Positions 25,363 to 34,011 are shown, counted from the first letter of the stretch. The stretch: 64,000 nucleotides of DNA from Microbacterium sp. SORGH_AS_0888 (GCF_030818905.1 NZ_JAUTAZ010000001.1:2790001-2854000), one strand, 5' to 3'. Notes: generated from the sequence alone by a model not told the origin. A program made the numbers and translations.

Positions 25363-26178
25363 ATGCAGCTTCCCCCGCTCGAACCGCGCCCCGACATCCG
25401 CCTCGTCGCCGTCGACATGGACGGCACGCTGCTGGACGCCGAGGGGCGGGTGCCCGCAACGCTCTGGCCGCTGCTCGAGCGTCTCGCCGAGCGGGGCATC
25501 GCCTTCGCACCGGCCAGCGGACGGCAGTATGCGACGCTGCGGCGCGAGTTCGGCGGCCACGGCGACGACATGGTCTTCATCGCCGAGAACGGCACCTTCG
25601 TCGTCCGGCGCGATGCGGAGATCAGCTCGGACGTCATCGAGCCCGCCGTCGTCGACGAGGTCGTCGCCACCGTCCGTGCGCTCACGCACGACGTCGGCGT
25701 CGTGCTGTGCGGCAAGCGGTCGGCGTACATCGAACGCACCGACGAGGCGTTCCGTCGCGAGGCCGACCGGTACTACGCGGAGCTGCGCGAGGTCGACGAC
25801 CTGGATGCGGTGGACGACGACATCCTCAAGATCGCGGTGTTCGACTTCGGCAGCGCCGAGCACGCCACCGCGCCCGCGCTCGCGGGCATCGCACGCACGC
25901 ACCAGGTCGTCGTCTCGGGCGAGCACTGGGTCGACGTCATGAACCCCGGTGTCAACAAGGGCACGGCCGTGCGCCGGCTGCAGTCCGTCCTCGGGGTCAC
26001 TCCCGAGCAGACCGCGGTGTTCGGCGACTACCTCAACGACCTCGAGATGATGGATGCCGCGGCCTACTCGTTCGCGATGGCCAACGCCCATCCGGATGTC
26101 GCCGCCCGTGCCCGCTACCGGGCCCCGTCGAACGCCGAGCACGGCGTCATCCGCGTGCTCGAGGCGCTGCTGGCCTGA
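25363..26178 (+). CDS. HAD-superfamily hydrolase, Cof type
   Basis: 271-aa phosphatase of the Cof (IIB cap) subgroup acting on sugar phosphates or related metabolites. Motif I is VAVDMDGTLLD (nucleophile first Asp), motif II PASGRQYAT, motif III the Lys in PGVNKGTAVRRL, and motif IV VFGDYLNDLEMM. The first gene downstream converges on it with only 15 bp between stops, inside a shared hairpin. ATG 25363 directly precedes the conserved N-terminus. Confidence 0.92.
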   Translation: MQLPPLEPRPDIRLVAVDMDGTLLDAEGRVPATLWPLLERLAERGIAFAPASGRQYATLRREFGGHGDDMVFIAENGTFVVRRDAEISSDVIEPAVVDEVVATVRALTHDVGVVLCGKRSAYIERTDEAFRREADRYYAELREVDDLDAVDDDILKIAVFDFGSAEHATAPALAGIARTHQVVVSGEHWVDVMNPGVNKGTAVRRLQSVLGVTPEQTAVFGDYLNDLEMMDAAAYSFAMANAHPDVAARARYRAPSNAEHGVIRVLEALLA

Positions 26179-26199
26179 CCCTCCGCCCGCGGGTCAGGC
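26173..26199. terminator. bidirectional terminator hairpin containing both stop codons
   Basis: Perfect 9-bp stem GCCTGACCC (26173-26181) / GGGTCAGGC (26191-26199) with a 9-nt loop. The HAD gene stop (26176-26178) lies in the left arm and the ABC permease stop (26194-26196) in the right arm. No long T-run is present on either side. Confidence 0.7.
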
Positions 26200-27789
26200 G
26201 TTGCGCATGGACCGCAGGCGCAGCAGGAGCTCGGGTGCGTGGCGGTCGAACAGTCGTCCGCCGACGAGGATCCCGACGATCAGGAACGCCGGCCCGAGCA
26301 CGATGCCCGTGATCAACGCCGCCCAGCCGAACGCCGCCGTGCCCGATACCGCGGCGATGATCGCGAGGATCACGGCGGGGGATCCCAGGACGGCGATCAG
26401 GACCCAGATGCCGAGCATCATGAACCCCATCAGCGCGTTCGTCCCCGGGACCCGCTTGAACGGGCTGTCGCCGGGGGCGGCGACGGGAACGACGATGAGC
26501 GCAGAGCTCACGGCGCACACGCCGAAGCCCGTCAGCAGCATTCCGATGCTCGCGCCGAGGATGGCGGGCAGCAGCGACCACTGACCCGAGATCGCGCTGG
26601 TGACGCCTGCGACGACGACCAGCAGCGGGATCCCCACGACGGACGCCGCCAGCATCCTTCCGGCTCGGTCGTCGCGACCGCGCGCGCCCGTCGACAGCAC
26701 GGAGGCGAACGCCGTGCCGTCGTAGGAGACGTCGACGTAGGGGACCACGCCCATCACGACCGCGACCAGGACCGCGGAGAACGCGAAGAGCGGGCTCGTG
26801 ACGTCGCCGCCCGAGTAGACGAGCATCAGCACGGGGAAGATCGGGACGACCAGAAGCTGACGGAGATACCGCGGATCGTGCAGCCAGTAGGTCTGCGACC
26901 GCGCCCACGAGCCGCCCGTGGCCCCCGTGGGGAGACGCCCGAACCAGCCGAGCTTGCCGGCCTTCGCCTTCCGCGTCGTGCGCTGCGCCGGTGCACCCTG
27001 CGAGGAGACGAGGATCCGGCGCCACAGCCACCACAGCAGCGCGGGAGTGGCCACGGCGATGGCGAGCCTGCCGACGGCCGGGAGCCAGTCGCCGGCGGCG
27101 GCGTCGCCCGGGACCGCCCATGCGGCCGCCAGCGGGGTCCAGGCCACCGCCGCGATGACGTCCTGGATGCGGCCCAGGGGGTCGGCGCCGGAGAGCCCCA
27201 TCCGCAACAGCGTCGAGAACCCGACGAAGATCGGGCCGACCAGGATCACCAGGAGGAACGCGATGCCGCCGATGATCTCGCGGGTGCGGCGATTGCCGCC
27301 CGCTCCGCTCATCAGGGAGGCGATCAGCCGCGAGGCGAGCACGCAGGTGATCACGCCCAGCGGGACGCAGACGACGGCGACGAGCATGGCGACCGGCCAC
27401 CGCCAGAACGCGGGGATGACGGCGACGGCGCCGGCCATCGTCGCGATGCCGGGCACTCCGGTGAGTCCGGCGGCGGCGAGCGCGACCATCATGCGATCGG
27501 TCGAGATCGGGAAGGGGGCGAGCTTGTCGGGGTCGAGGGTCGTGTCGACGCCCGCGATGAACACCGGACCGAGCGTCCAGCCGAGCAGCAGCACGGCTCC
27601 GCCCGCGGTCACGACGGCGCGCAGGACGTCGAGCCCCCCGAACCCGGCGGCGAACAGCCCGGCCCACACCGTCAGGAGCGCACCCGCCGCCCACAGCATC
27701 CCGAAGATGAAGCCGACCAGCTGCCAGGGGCTGGCGGCGAGCTGATTGCCGAGGACGCGGAAGCGGAGCCTCAGGAGAGTCGCAACCAC
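26194..27789 (-). CDS. ABC transporter permease (large ABC-2 type membrane protein)
   Basis: 531-aa membrane protein with about twelve hydrophobic segments and a cytosolic loop near the middle (QRTTRKAKAGKLGWFGR). It begins VVATLLRLRFRVLGNQLAASPWQLVG, and the GTG at 27789 overlaps the end of the ATPase gene by 19 nt. Paired with the ATPase it should form an exporter; substrate unknown. A much longer open frame upstream lies inside the ATPase gene and is not used. Confidence 0.85.
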   Translation of the reverse strand: MVATLLRLRFRVLGNQLAASPWQLVGFIFGMLWAAGALLTVWAGLFAAGFGGLDVLRAVVTAGGAVLLLGWTLGPVFIAGVDTTLDPDKLAPFPISTDRMMVALAAAGLTGVPGIATMAGAVAVIPAFWRWPVAMLVAVVCVPLGVITCVLASRLIASLMSGAGGNRRTREIIGGIAFLLVILVGPIFVGFSTLLRMGLSGADPLGRIQDVIAAVAWTPLAAAWAVPGDAAAGDWLPAVGRLAIAVATPALLWWLWRRILVSSQGAPAQRTTRKAKAGKLGWFGRLPTGATGGSWARSQTYWLHDPRYLRQLLVVPIFPVLMLVYSGGDVTSPLFAFSAVLVAVVMGVVPYVDVSYDGTAFASVLSTGARGRDDRAGRMLAASVVGIPLLVVVAGVTSAISGQWSLLPAILGASIGMLLTGFGVCAVSSALIVVPVAAPGDSPFKRVPGTNALMGFMMLGIWVLIAVLGSPAVILAIIAAVSGTAAFGWAALITGIVLGPAFLIVGILVGGRLFDRHAPELLLRLRSMRNA

Positions 27790-28574
27790 TCGGGGCCCTC
27801 CGAACGGTGACGGCCGCCGACGAGGTCGACGAAGCGGTCTTGCAGGGTCTGGCCGGAGCGCACCTCGTCGACCGTGCCCGCGGCGAGCACGCGCCCCTTG
27901 GCGATGACGGCGACGTGGTCGCACATGCGCTGCACGAGGTCCATGGAGTGGCTCGACACGATGACCGTGCCGCCGCTGCCGACGTAGCCGCGCAGCACGT
28001 CCTCGATGTTGGCGGCCGAGACCGGGTCGACCGACTCGAACGGCTCGTCGAGCACGAGCACGCGGGGGGCGTGGACGAGGGCGCACGCGAGGGCGACCTT
28101 CTTGGTCATTCCGGCGGAGTAGTCGACGACGGCGTTGCCGGCGGCTTCGCCGAGGTCCATGAGGGCGATGAGGTCGGCGGTGCGCTGGGCGATCTCGGGG
28201 CGGGCGAGGCCGAACATCATCCCGGTGTAGGTGATGAGCTGCTCGCCGGTCAGCCGGTCGAACAGCCGGACGCCGTCGGCGAGGTTGCCGATCATGCGCT
28301 TGGCCTCGACCGGATGCTGCCACGCGTCCACACCGTGCAGCACGGCCGTCCCGCCGTCCGGACGGAGCAGGCCCGTCGCCATCGACAGCGTCGTCGTCTT
28401 GCCGGCGCCGTTGGGACCGACGAGGCCGTAGAACGAGCCCGTCGGCACGGTGAGGTCGATGCCGTCCACGGCCACCTTGTCGCCGAACCGCTTGAACAGG
28501 CCGCGCAGCTCCAGCGCGGCCTGGCCTGACGGCGCCGTCTCGATCGGGGGGAGGTTCGCATCCGATGTCGTCAC
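27771..28574 (-). CDS. ABC transporter ATP-binding protein (CcmA/daunorubicin-type)
   Basis: 267-aa ATPase of the exporter encoded with the next gene. Walker A is GPNGAGKTT, the signature is YSAGMTKKVALACAL (a divergent LSGGQ), Walker B is VLVLDEPFESVD, and the switch His is in VIVSSHSMDLV. I choose GTG 28574 since a -10-like TAGCAT ends 7 nt before it; ATG 28583 is in frame and would overlap that box. Confidence 0.9.
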   Translation of the reverse strand: MTTSDANLPPIETAPSGQAALELRGLFKRFGDKVAVDGIDLTVPTGSFYGLVGPNGAGKTTTLSMATGLLRPDGGTAVLHGVDAWQHPVEAKRMIGNLADGVRLFDRLTGEQLITYTGMMFGLARPEIAQRTADLIALMDLGEAAGNAVVDYSAGMTKKVALACALVHAPRVLVLDEPFESVDPVSAANIEDVLRGYVGSGGTVIVSSHSMDLVQRMCDHVAVIAKGRVLAAGTVDEVRSGQTLQDRFVDLVGGRHRSEGPEWLRLS

Positions 28575-28608
28575 GAGCCCCATGCTACGGACGGCCCGTG
28601 ACGTCCGC

Positions 28609-28626
28609 CTCCCCCTTGCGGGGGAG
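28609..28626 (-). terminator. intrinsic-type hairpin downstream of the WXG100 gene
   Basis: Perfect 7-bp CTCCCCC/GGGGGAG stem with a GCAA tetraloop on the minus strand, 8 nt after the WXG100 gene stop (28635) and just upstream of the exporter promoter. Confidence 0.55.
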
Positions 28627-28634
28627 TGCGCCGG

Positions 28635-28919
28635 TCAGGTCCACACCGCGGTCGCGTCCGCCTCGGCGGTCGCGAGCAGAGCCCCGGCCTCCGTGCCGGA
28701 GGCGACCGCGTCCTGCAGCACGGCCTGGAGGGATGCCATGCGCGCGGTCCACTCGCGATGCGCACGGTCGTATGCGGTCTGCGCCTCGCCCGACCAGCGC
28801 GCCGTGAGGTCGCTCACCCGGCTGTCGAGCGTGTCGAGCTCGGCACGGATCTCGCGGGCTGCCCGCGCGAGCGCGCGGATCAGCTCGTCGTGCCGGTCGG
28901 GGTCGAAGGAGATCGTCAC
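28635..28919 (-). CDS. WXG100-family (ESAT-6-like) protein
   Basis: 94-aa helical protein. The WSG turn (ARWSGEAQTAYDRAHREW) separates two helices, as in WXG100 proteins secreted by type VII (ESX) systems. ATG 28919 follows the lipoprotein stop by 10 bp, so the two are co-transcribed. No ESX ATPase or membrane component is in this window, so secretion is inferred from the family only. Confidence 0.82.
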   Translation of the reverse strand: MTISFDPDRHDELIRALARAAREIRAELDTLDSRVSDLTARWSGEAQTAYDRAHREWTARMASLQAVLQDAVASGTEAGALLATAEADATAVWT

Positions 28920-28929
28920 GGCCGTGTCC

Positions 28930-29406
28930 TCAGTGCTGGCCCAGGAAGGAGCGGGGGTCGCCGGGGACGCAGAGCGAGGTGCCGGAGATGTAGTAGTCGC
29001 CGGGGGCTGGGCTGAAGCTGATCACGGAGACCGGACCGCCCTCGCCGAAGACGACGGGGATCCCTCCTCCCGAGGTGTCGATGTGGACGGTCATGCCGAG
29101 GGAGGTCCAGTAGTCGGCGATGGTCTTGGCGTCGGCGGCGTGGTCTCCGCCGGGCTGGGGTGCGCCGTATCCGTATCCGAAGTGCACTCTGGTGCCCTGT
29201 ATCGCTCCGCAGTCGCTGAAGTTCGGCGCGTGGTCGCGGTTCCAGCCGGTCACGCGGGGCAGGAGCGCCGCGCTGTCCTCGATCGTGGACACGAGCGTGT
29301 CCCTCGCCTGCTCCGGCGTCATCCCGTCCTCCTTCGATCCGCACGACACCAACCCCACCGCCACGACGACGGCGATCGCCACGGCCGCCACCCGCCTTCC
29401 TCGCAT
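28930..29406 (-). CDS. hypothetical lipoprotein, partner of the WXG100 gene
   Basis: 158-aa predicted lipoprotein with lipobox LVSC and lipid-modified Cys22. The mature part starts GSKEDGMTPEQARDTLVSTIEDS and contains HFGYGYGAPQPGGDHAADAKTI and YYISGTSLCVPGDP. Proteins of this kind are often found beside WXG100 genes in actinobacteria; their role is not known. ATG 29406 has AAAGGA 6 nt upstream. Confidence 0.78.
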   Translation of the reverse strand: MRGRRVAAVAIAVVVAVGLVSCGSKEDGMTPEQARDTLVSTIEDSAALLPRVTGWNRDHAPNFSDCGAIQGTRVHFGYGYGAPQPGGDHAADAKTIADYWTSLGMTVHIDTSGGGIPVVFGEGGPVSVISFSPAPGDYYISGTSLCVPGDPRSFLGQH

Positions 29407-29540
29407 ACGCGTTCCTTTCGCCGGTTCGCCGCCGGAGCCGGGGCTCCTGCGGCACACGCTAGTCCCGTCGTGCGAGGGAGGGGGACGACATGCGCGGGGA
29501 GGAGGGCTGAATCCGTATGCGGCGTCCTCCACCCTGCGCC

Positions 29541-30281
29541 TCAGCCGCGCGTGCGCGCGAGCCACGCGTCGAAGGTCTCGGCGCCGCGCACGGCCTCCGG
29601 CCCCGCGAGAAGCGATCCGTCGCGCATCGCCCGCCCGAACGGGCCCGGGAGCGAGACGGCGGGAATCGGCATCCGTCGTCCGCGTGCCCGCGCGCATGCC
29701 CGGACCATGCGCGGCAGCCATTCCTCCCGGGGGCCCGCGAGATCGGGCACCCGTCCGGCCGGCGGCTGCTCCGCGAGATCGACGAGCCGCGCGGCGACCT
29801 CGTGCGCGGCGACCGGCTGTGTGCGCATGCGCGGCGCCAGCTGCAGCGGACCGAACCGCGCGCGCGTGAGCATCTGCTCGGCGAACTCGTGGAACTGTGT
29901 CGCGCGCAGCAGCGTCCACGGCACTCCGCTCGCCACGACGGCCTGCTCCTGGGCGAGCTTGCCCGCGTAGTAGTCGTAGGGAGCCCGGTCTATCCCGACG
30001 ATCGAGAGCGCGACGTGGTGTCCCACGCCCGACCGCCGCTCCGCATCCAGCAGCGCCCCGGTCGTGCGCGTGAAGAACTCGATCGCGTCCGCGGCGCTGC
30101 GCACGTTCGCGCTCAGCACGTCGACGACGACCTCCGTGCCGACGAGGTCCAGCGGCTCGGGCCCGGTCAGATCCACTCCCGCCGCGCGTGACAGCACCCG
30201 AACCTCGTGCCCCCGCGCTCGCGCCTCGGCGACCGCCATCGTGCCGACCGCTCCGGTTCCTCCTGCCACGGCGATCCTCAT
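29541..30281 (-). CDS. NAD(P)H-binding SDR/epimerase-like oxidoreductase (NmrA type)
   Basis: 246-aa Rossmann-fold protein. GGTGAVGTMAVAEARARGHEV is the dinucleotide-binding motif, and YDYYAGKLAQEQAV contains the YxxxK-like pair of atypical SDRs. Proteins of this type are one of the standard partners of ECF41 sigma factors, and an ECF41 gene lies 0.7 kb away. The promoter region has the ECF41-type elements TCACG and CGTC 16 bp apart (30354-30330). ATG 30281 begins the Rossmann motif directly. Confidence 0.87.
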   Translation of the reverse strand: MRIAVAGGTGAVGTMAVAEARARGHEVRVLSRAAGVDLTGPEPLDLVGTEVVVDVLSANVRSAADAIEFFTRTTGALLDAERRSGVGHHVALSIVGIDRAPYDYYAGKLAQEQAVVASGVPWTLLRATQFHEFAEQMLTRARFGPLQLAPRMRTQPVAAHEVAARLVDLAEQPPAGRVPDLAGPREEWLPRMVRACARARGRRMPIPAVSLPGPFGRAMRDGSLLAGPEAVRGAETFDAWLARTRG

Positions 30282-30329
30282 GTCCGCATCATTCCTCTCC
30301 GGGCCGCCGGATGCGGCACCCACCCCATC

Positions 30330-30354
30330 GACGAGACAGCCGTGGCGAACGTGA
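30330..30354 (-). promoter_or_regulatory. predicted ECF41-type promoter of the oxidoreductase gene
   Basis: Reading the minus strand: TCACG (30354-30350), 16-nt spacer, CGTC (30333-30330), about 49 nt before the start. The ECF41 consensus is TGTCACA, 16 nt, CGTC. Confidence 0.6.
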
Positions 30355-30439
30355 GGTCCGCAGCGGGCCGGCGATGCGCGGCGGCTCCGATGTGCCAATC
30401 TGGGTCGTACAGGTGAGCTTGCGATCCAGAGGGAGAACC

Positions 30440-30916
30440 GTGCGCTGCGGACCGCTGACGGCGACCACGAGCGGCGTCGCGGTGGCCGCTGTGGAGGGTC
30501 TGCACCTCCTCCTCACACCGGACGGTCTCGTGCACCGTCGTGGGTCGACGCCGCTCGCGGACACCGTGCCCTGGGAGGAGACGTCGCGGATCGAGCTCGG
30601 CCTCCGAGTCTCGCGCCTCCCCTTCCCGGGCGCGCTGGCGACGGTCGGGTACGCCCTCCTCGCGCTCGTGTCGCAACAGGTCGACGACGTCCGCCACGGC
30701 GAGAGCACGATCGTCGTCGCCGGCACGGACGGCACGCGCCGCGACCTCCCCGTGAACCACGCGGTCGGCGGCTACGGCAGGCGCGCCGTGGCTCTCGCCG
30801 GCGTCCTGCTCGACCGGCTCGTCGCCGAGCCCGCGCAGCGCGGGCAGCTGGCGGAGCCCGAGCGGGTCGTGCAGGGGTACGCCGACGCGGTGCGTCGCCG
30901 ACGCGCGTCCGCGTAG
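30440..30916 (+). CDS. hypothetical protein, 158 aa
   Basis: No family recognised with certainty. The sequence begins VRCGPLTATTSGVAVAAVEGLHLLLTPDGLVH and contains TVPWEETSRIELGL, which resembles a small PH-like beta fold, then one weakly hydrophobic segment (ATVGYALLALVS). GTG 30440 has GGGAG 5 nt upstream. It lies between the divergent ECF41 target gene and the sigma gene, and its stop codon touches the sigma promoter's -35 element. Confidence 0.65.
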   Translation: MRCGPLTATTSGVAVAAVEGLHLLLTPDGLVHRRGSTPLADTVPWEETSRIELGLRVSRLPFPGALATVGYALLALVSQQVDDVRHGESTIVVAGTDGTRRDLPVNHAVGGYGRRAVALAGVLLDRLVAEPAQRGQLAEPERVVQGYADAVRRRRASA

Positions 30917-30917
30917 C

Positions 30918-30942
30918 TCACATTCCGGGTGCCGGCCTCGTC
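30918..30942 (+). promoter_or_regulatory. predicted ECF41-type (autoregulatory) promoter of the sigma gene
   Basis: TCACA (30918-30922), 16-nt spacer, CGTC (30939-30942), 22 nt before the sigma start. This matches five of seven -35 consensus bases and the full -10 at the ideal spacing. Confidence 0.65.
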
Positions 30943-30964
30943 GTCAGGTGTGGGAGGGAGATGC

Positions 30965-31831
30965 ATGGACGAGCACGACGAACGCGCCGTCGAGGAGCGA
31001 TCCGCGCTGACGGGACTGGCCTACCGGATGCTGGGCAGCGTCGCCGAGGCCGAGGACGCCGTCCAGGAGGCCTATGTGCGGTGGTGGCGGCAGCAGCCCG
31101 CGGACCGCGCCCGGATCGAGAACCCCGGCGCATGGCTCATGCGCACCCTCTCGCGCATCTGCCTCGACGTGCTCGGGTCGGCTCGCGTGCGCCGCGAGGC
31201 CTACGTCGGACCGTGGCTGCCCGAGCCCCTGCCGGCGGAGGGGGCGGATCCGCTCGACCGGATCACCCTCGACGACTCGGTGAGCATGGCGCTGCAGGTC
31301 GTGCTCGACGCGTTGAGCCCCGCCGAGCGCGTCGCTTTCGTCCTCCACGACGTGTTCGCGGTGCCGTTCGCGCAGATCGCCGACGCGACCGGGCGCTCGA
31401 CGGATGCGGCGCGCCAGCTGGCCGCATCCGCACGCCGCAAGGTGCGCGACCGTCGAGGCGAGCTCGCACCCCGCGAACGACACGACGAGATCGCCCGGGC
31501 GTTCGCCGCCGCCTGCCTGGGCGGAGACCTCGGCGCGCTCGTGGCGATCCTCGACCCGTCCGTGACCCTGGTGTCCGACGGTGGCGGGCGGGTCTCGTCC
31601 GCACGGCGGCCCGTTCACGGCGCCGACAACGTCGCCCGTTTCCTGCTCGGCCTCGTCCGAAAGCGCCCGCGGGCGCGGGTCGCCCCCGCCTTCACCGCGG
31701 ACGGCATGGGCTTCGTCGTGCGCGAGGACGGCCGCGTGGACGGCGTCATCGTGCTCGGCGTCTCGCGCGCCGGGAGCATCACGGAGGTGTGGTTCGTCCG
31801 CAATCCCGACAAGCTCGCGCGCTGGCGCTGA
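30965..31831 (+). CDS. ECF41-family RNA polymerase sigma factor (SigJ-like)
   Basis: 288-aa ECF sigma factor with a fused C-terminal SnoaL-like regulatory domain in place of a separate anti-sigma factor. Region 2 is LTGLAYRMLGSVAEAEDAVQ, region 4 is LSPAERVAFVLHDVFAVPF. ECF41 hallmarks are all present: the linker WLPEP, the DGGGR motif and the terminal NPDKL. ATG 30965 has a strong GGAGGGAG upstream. It should direct polymerase to its own promoter and to that of the nearby oxidoreductase; the activating signal is unknown. Confidence 0.93.
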   Translation: MDEHDERAVEERSALTGLAYRMLGSVAEAEDAVQEAYVRWWRQQPADRARIENPGAWLMRTLSRICLDVLGSARVRREAYVGPWLPEPLPAEGADPLDRITLDDSVSMALQVVLDALSPAERVAFVLHDVFAVPFAQIADATGRSTDAARQLAASARRKVRDRRGELAPRERHDEIARAFAAACLGGDLGALVAILDPSVTLVSDGGGRVSSARRPVHGADNVARFLLGLVRKRPRARVAPAFTADGMGFVVREDGRVDGVIVLGVSRAGSITEVWFVRNPDKLARWR

Positions 31832-31834
31832 CGT

Positions 31835-32059
31835 CTACAGCTGCGCGCCGTCGTCGTCGCGGTCGTAGATGCCCACGTTGCGGCCCCGCCACGACTCGTA
31901 GGCGATGAGCCAGCCGACCGACACCGCCGCCGCGATCAGGAGCCCCACCCAGACGCTGCCGAGCGGGACGCCGACGAGAACGCCCAGCGCGAACAGCGCC
32001 ACCGTGCCGAGGATCCAGGTGGTGCGGCCTCGCGGCCAGCCGGTGCCCGTTGTCGCCAT
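31835..32059 (-). CDS. small membrane protein, 74 aa
   Basis: Two adjacent hydrophobic segments (WILGTVALFALGVLVGVPLG and VWVGLLIAAAVSVGWLIAY) followed by a charged tail ending DRDDDGAQL. Unknown function. The ATG lies 6 nt after a -10-like TACGCT, a leaderless arrangement. Its stop converges on the sigma gene with 3 bp between them. Confidence 0.72.
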   Translation of the reverse strand: MATTGTGWPRGRTTWILGTVALFALGVLVGVPLGSVWVGLLIAAAVSVGWLIAYESWRGRNVGIYDRDDDGAQL

Positions 32060-32076
32060 CCAGCCAGCGTAGGGCC

Positions 32077-33060
32077 TCAGCGTGAACGGTGGTCCTCGGG
32101 ATGCAGCCGTGCGCCGCGCCGCGGCTCCCGCACGCCGCTCGCGACGATCAGCCGGATGACCCGCTGCCGGTGGCCCGGCCACGCGGTGAGCAGCTCCAGC
32201 ATCCCGTCGTCGTCGGTGCGCGACCCGGTCAGCGCGTGGCCCACGTGGTGGGCGAGGTGGTAGTCGCCGACGCTGACGGCATCCGGATCGCCGTACGCGC
32301 GGATGCGTGTCTCGGCCGAGGTCCAGGGGCCGACGCCCGGCAGGCTCCGGAGCACCGCATCGCGGTCGGCGGGGCGCGTCTCGAGCGCGTGGACGAGGGA
32401 GGCGCCGCGTTCGGCGGCGCGCACGACCGCTCGCGACTGCGGCGGCTCGAGTCCCGCGCGATGCCAGGTCCACGACGGGATGCGATGCCATCCCTCGACC
32501 GGGGGCGGGGCGAACATCGGGCGGGGCGTGGGCCCGGGCGCACGCTCACCGCACCACGTGACGATGCGCCGCCATGCCGCGAAGGCCTGCAGACCGGTGA
32601 CCTTCTGCTCGAAGATCGCCCCGGCGAGCGCGTCGAACACCAGATCGGTGCGCCCGAGCCGGAGGCCCGGATGGCGGTGATGCGCATCGGCGACGAGCGG
32701 ATGCCGCGACGCGTCGAAGCCGTCGGCGTCGTCCTCCGCGCCGCACAGCGCCGGCAGCTGCGCGAGCGCCCAGCGCGCCCCGGCTCCCCACGCCGCGGCG
32801 CGCACGACGCTGCCGACTGCTCGCAGCGCGAGCGTGGCGACGCCCGCCGGCGTGCGGCACGCCCGCCAGATCACCGGGCCGTCGACCACGAGCGTGGGAT
32901 CGTTCGCGCCGCGGCGCTGGAAGACGACCGTGCGATGCAGATCGAGGGGTCCTCGAGGGCGGTACTCCGTCTCGATGCCCTCGACCGCCGCCGGGTGGCG
33001 GGACGCCCCGGGGCGACTCGTCGCCGATCGCGGCTCTCGCAGCATCCGGGTCGGGGTCAC
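32077..33060 (-). CDS. DNA-3-methyladenine glycosylase II-like (HhH-GPD)
   Basis: 327-aa base-excision repair glycosylase of the AlkA type that removes alkylated bases. The helix-hairpin-helix is LRSLPGVGPWTSAETRIRAYG and the catalytic Asp is in AVSVGDYHLAHHVG. FDALAGAIFEQKVTGLQAFAA is the matching N-terminal helix of the GPD domain. GTG 33060 lies 6 nt after TAGGGT (leaderless). The Ada methyltransferase part found in some homologues is absent. Confidence 0.9.
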   Translation of the reverse strand: MTPTRMLREPRSATSRPGASRHPAAVEGIETEYRPRGPLDLHRTVVFQRRGANDPTLVVDGPVIWRACRTPAGVATLALRAVGSVVRAAAWGAGARWALAQLPALCGAEDDADGFDASRHPLVADAHHRHPGLRLGRTDLVFDALAGAIFEQKVTGLQAFAAWRRIVTWCGERAPGPTPRPMFAPPPVEGWHRIPSWTWHRAGLEPPQSRAVVRAAERGASLVHALETRPADRDAVLRSLPGVGPWTSAETRIRAYGDPDAVSVGDYHLAHHVGHALTGSRTDDDGMLELLTAWPGHRQRVIRLIVASGVREPRRGARLHPEDHRSR

Positions 33061-33127
33061 GCGCTCACCCTACGTCGCGCCGCCGACATCCCCTTCCCGA
33101 CGCGCCTTTCCGACGGCCGGAGCGGAA

Positions 33128-33853
33128 TCAGAAGCGGTCGGGCGACGGGGTGCCGTGGCCGTAGCGGATCACGACGTCGGCGTGCCGGTCGAAGCGGTAG
33201 CCGACACCGCGCACCGTGCGCACGATGTCCTCGAAGCGTCCGAGCTTGGCGCGCAGCCGTCGCACGTGCACGTCGATCGTGCGCTCACCGGGAACCTCGT
33301 CGCCGTCCGCCTGGGTCCACAGCGACGACACGAGCTCGGTGCGCTCGATCGTGCGGCCCTCGCGGAGGACGAGGTACTGCAGGAGCTCGAACTCCTTGAA
33401 GGTCAGTGCCGCCGAGTCGCCGTCGATGAGGACGCGCTTGCGTGAGATGTCGACGACCACGCCGGCCTCGGCGCGCTCCTCGACCGCGATCTCGGGCTGG
33501 GTGCGTGCGATCGCGGCGGGCTCGTGCAGGGCGCGACGCACGACGTCGACGTCACGGCCGCCGGTGCCCACGGGGGCGAGGGCGACCGTCGCGTAGGTCT
33601 CGGCCTCGGGGGCGAGTTCGTGCAGCGTGCGGCGCAGGGCCTCGACGAGGACGCCGAGGGAGACGCCGGATGCGGCGGCCTTGGCCTCGTCGAAGCCGAC
33701 GTAGAGGGCGAAGCCGCGAGGCGCGGTGCCGGCGGGGATGCGGCGCTCGTTCGACTCCGGCGTCGAGTCAGCGGGACGCACGGCGTCGCGCGGCACGAGG
33801 CGCAGGTCGGGGCGGGTCGTGGGGGTGCGGTCGAGGAGAACGGTGGAGGACAT
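33128..33853 (-). CDS. winged-helix (Trans_reg_C) transcriptional regulator without receiver domain
   Basis: 241-aa regulator with an OmpR/PhoB-type winged helix at the C-terminus (ALTFKEFELLQYLVLREGRTI, then TIDVHVRRLRAKLGRFEDIV and VRTVRGVGYRFD). The N-terminal half shows FALYVGFDEAKAAASGVSLG but no phosphorylatable receiver. So it is not a standard two-component regulator. ATG 33853 has AAGGA 7 nt upstream. The mRNA probably starts 260 nt upstream and carries a Cys-rich leader peptide. Confidence 0.85.
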   Translation of the reverse strand: MSSTVLLDRTPTTRPDLRLVPRDAVRPADSTPESNERRIPAGTAPRGFALYVGFDEAKAAASGVSLGVLVEALRRTLHELAPEAETYATVALAPVGTGGRDVDVVRRALHEPAAIARTQPEIAVEERAEAGVVVDISRKRVLIDGDSAALTFKEFELLQYLVLREGRTIERTELVSSLWTQADGDEVPGERTIDVHVRRLRAKLGRFEDIVRTVRGVGYRFDRHADVVIRYGHGTPSPDRF

Positions 33854-34011
33854 GAGCGAATCCTTGGGGGAGGTGGACCGGTGCGGTCCGGGGTGTCGTC
33901 GGGTACAGGCCGGGATCTGGCCTGTGTGCATCGCATCCGCGCAGGGCGGTGCGGGGGGATCCGGCGGCTGCGCGGCAGAGGCAGCGGCGGGATCCGGCGG
34001 GGGTCACCGGC

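Noticed and set aside
26194..28323. A 709-codon permease reading frame
   Set aside because: The first 178 codons lie in the wrong frame inside the ATPase gene; the membrane protein starts at GTG 27789.
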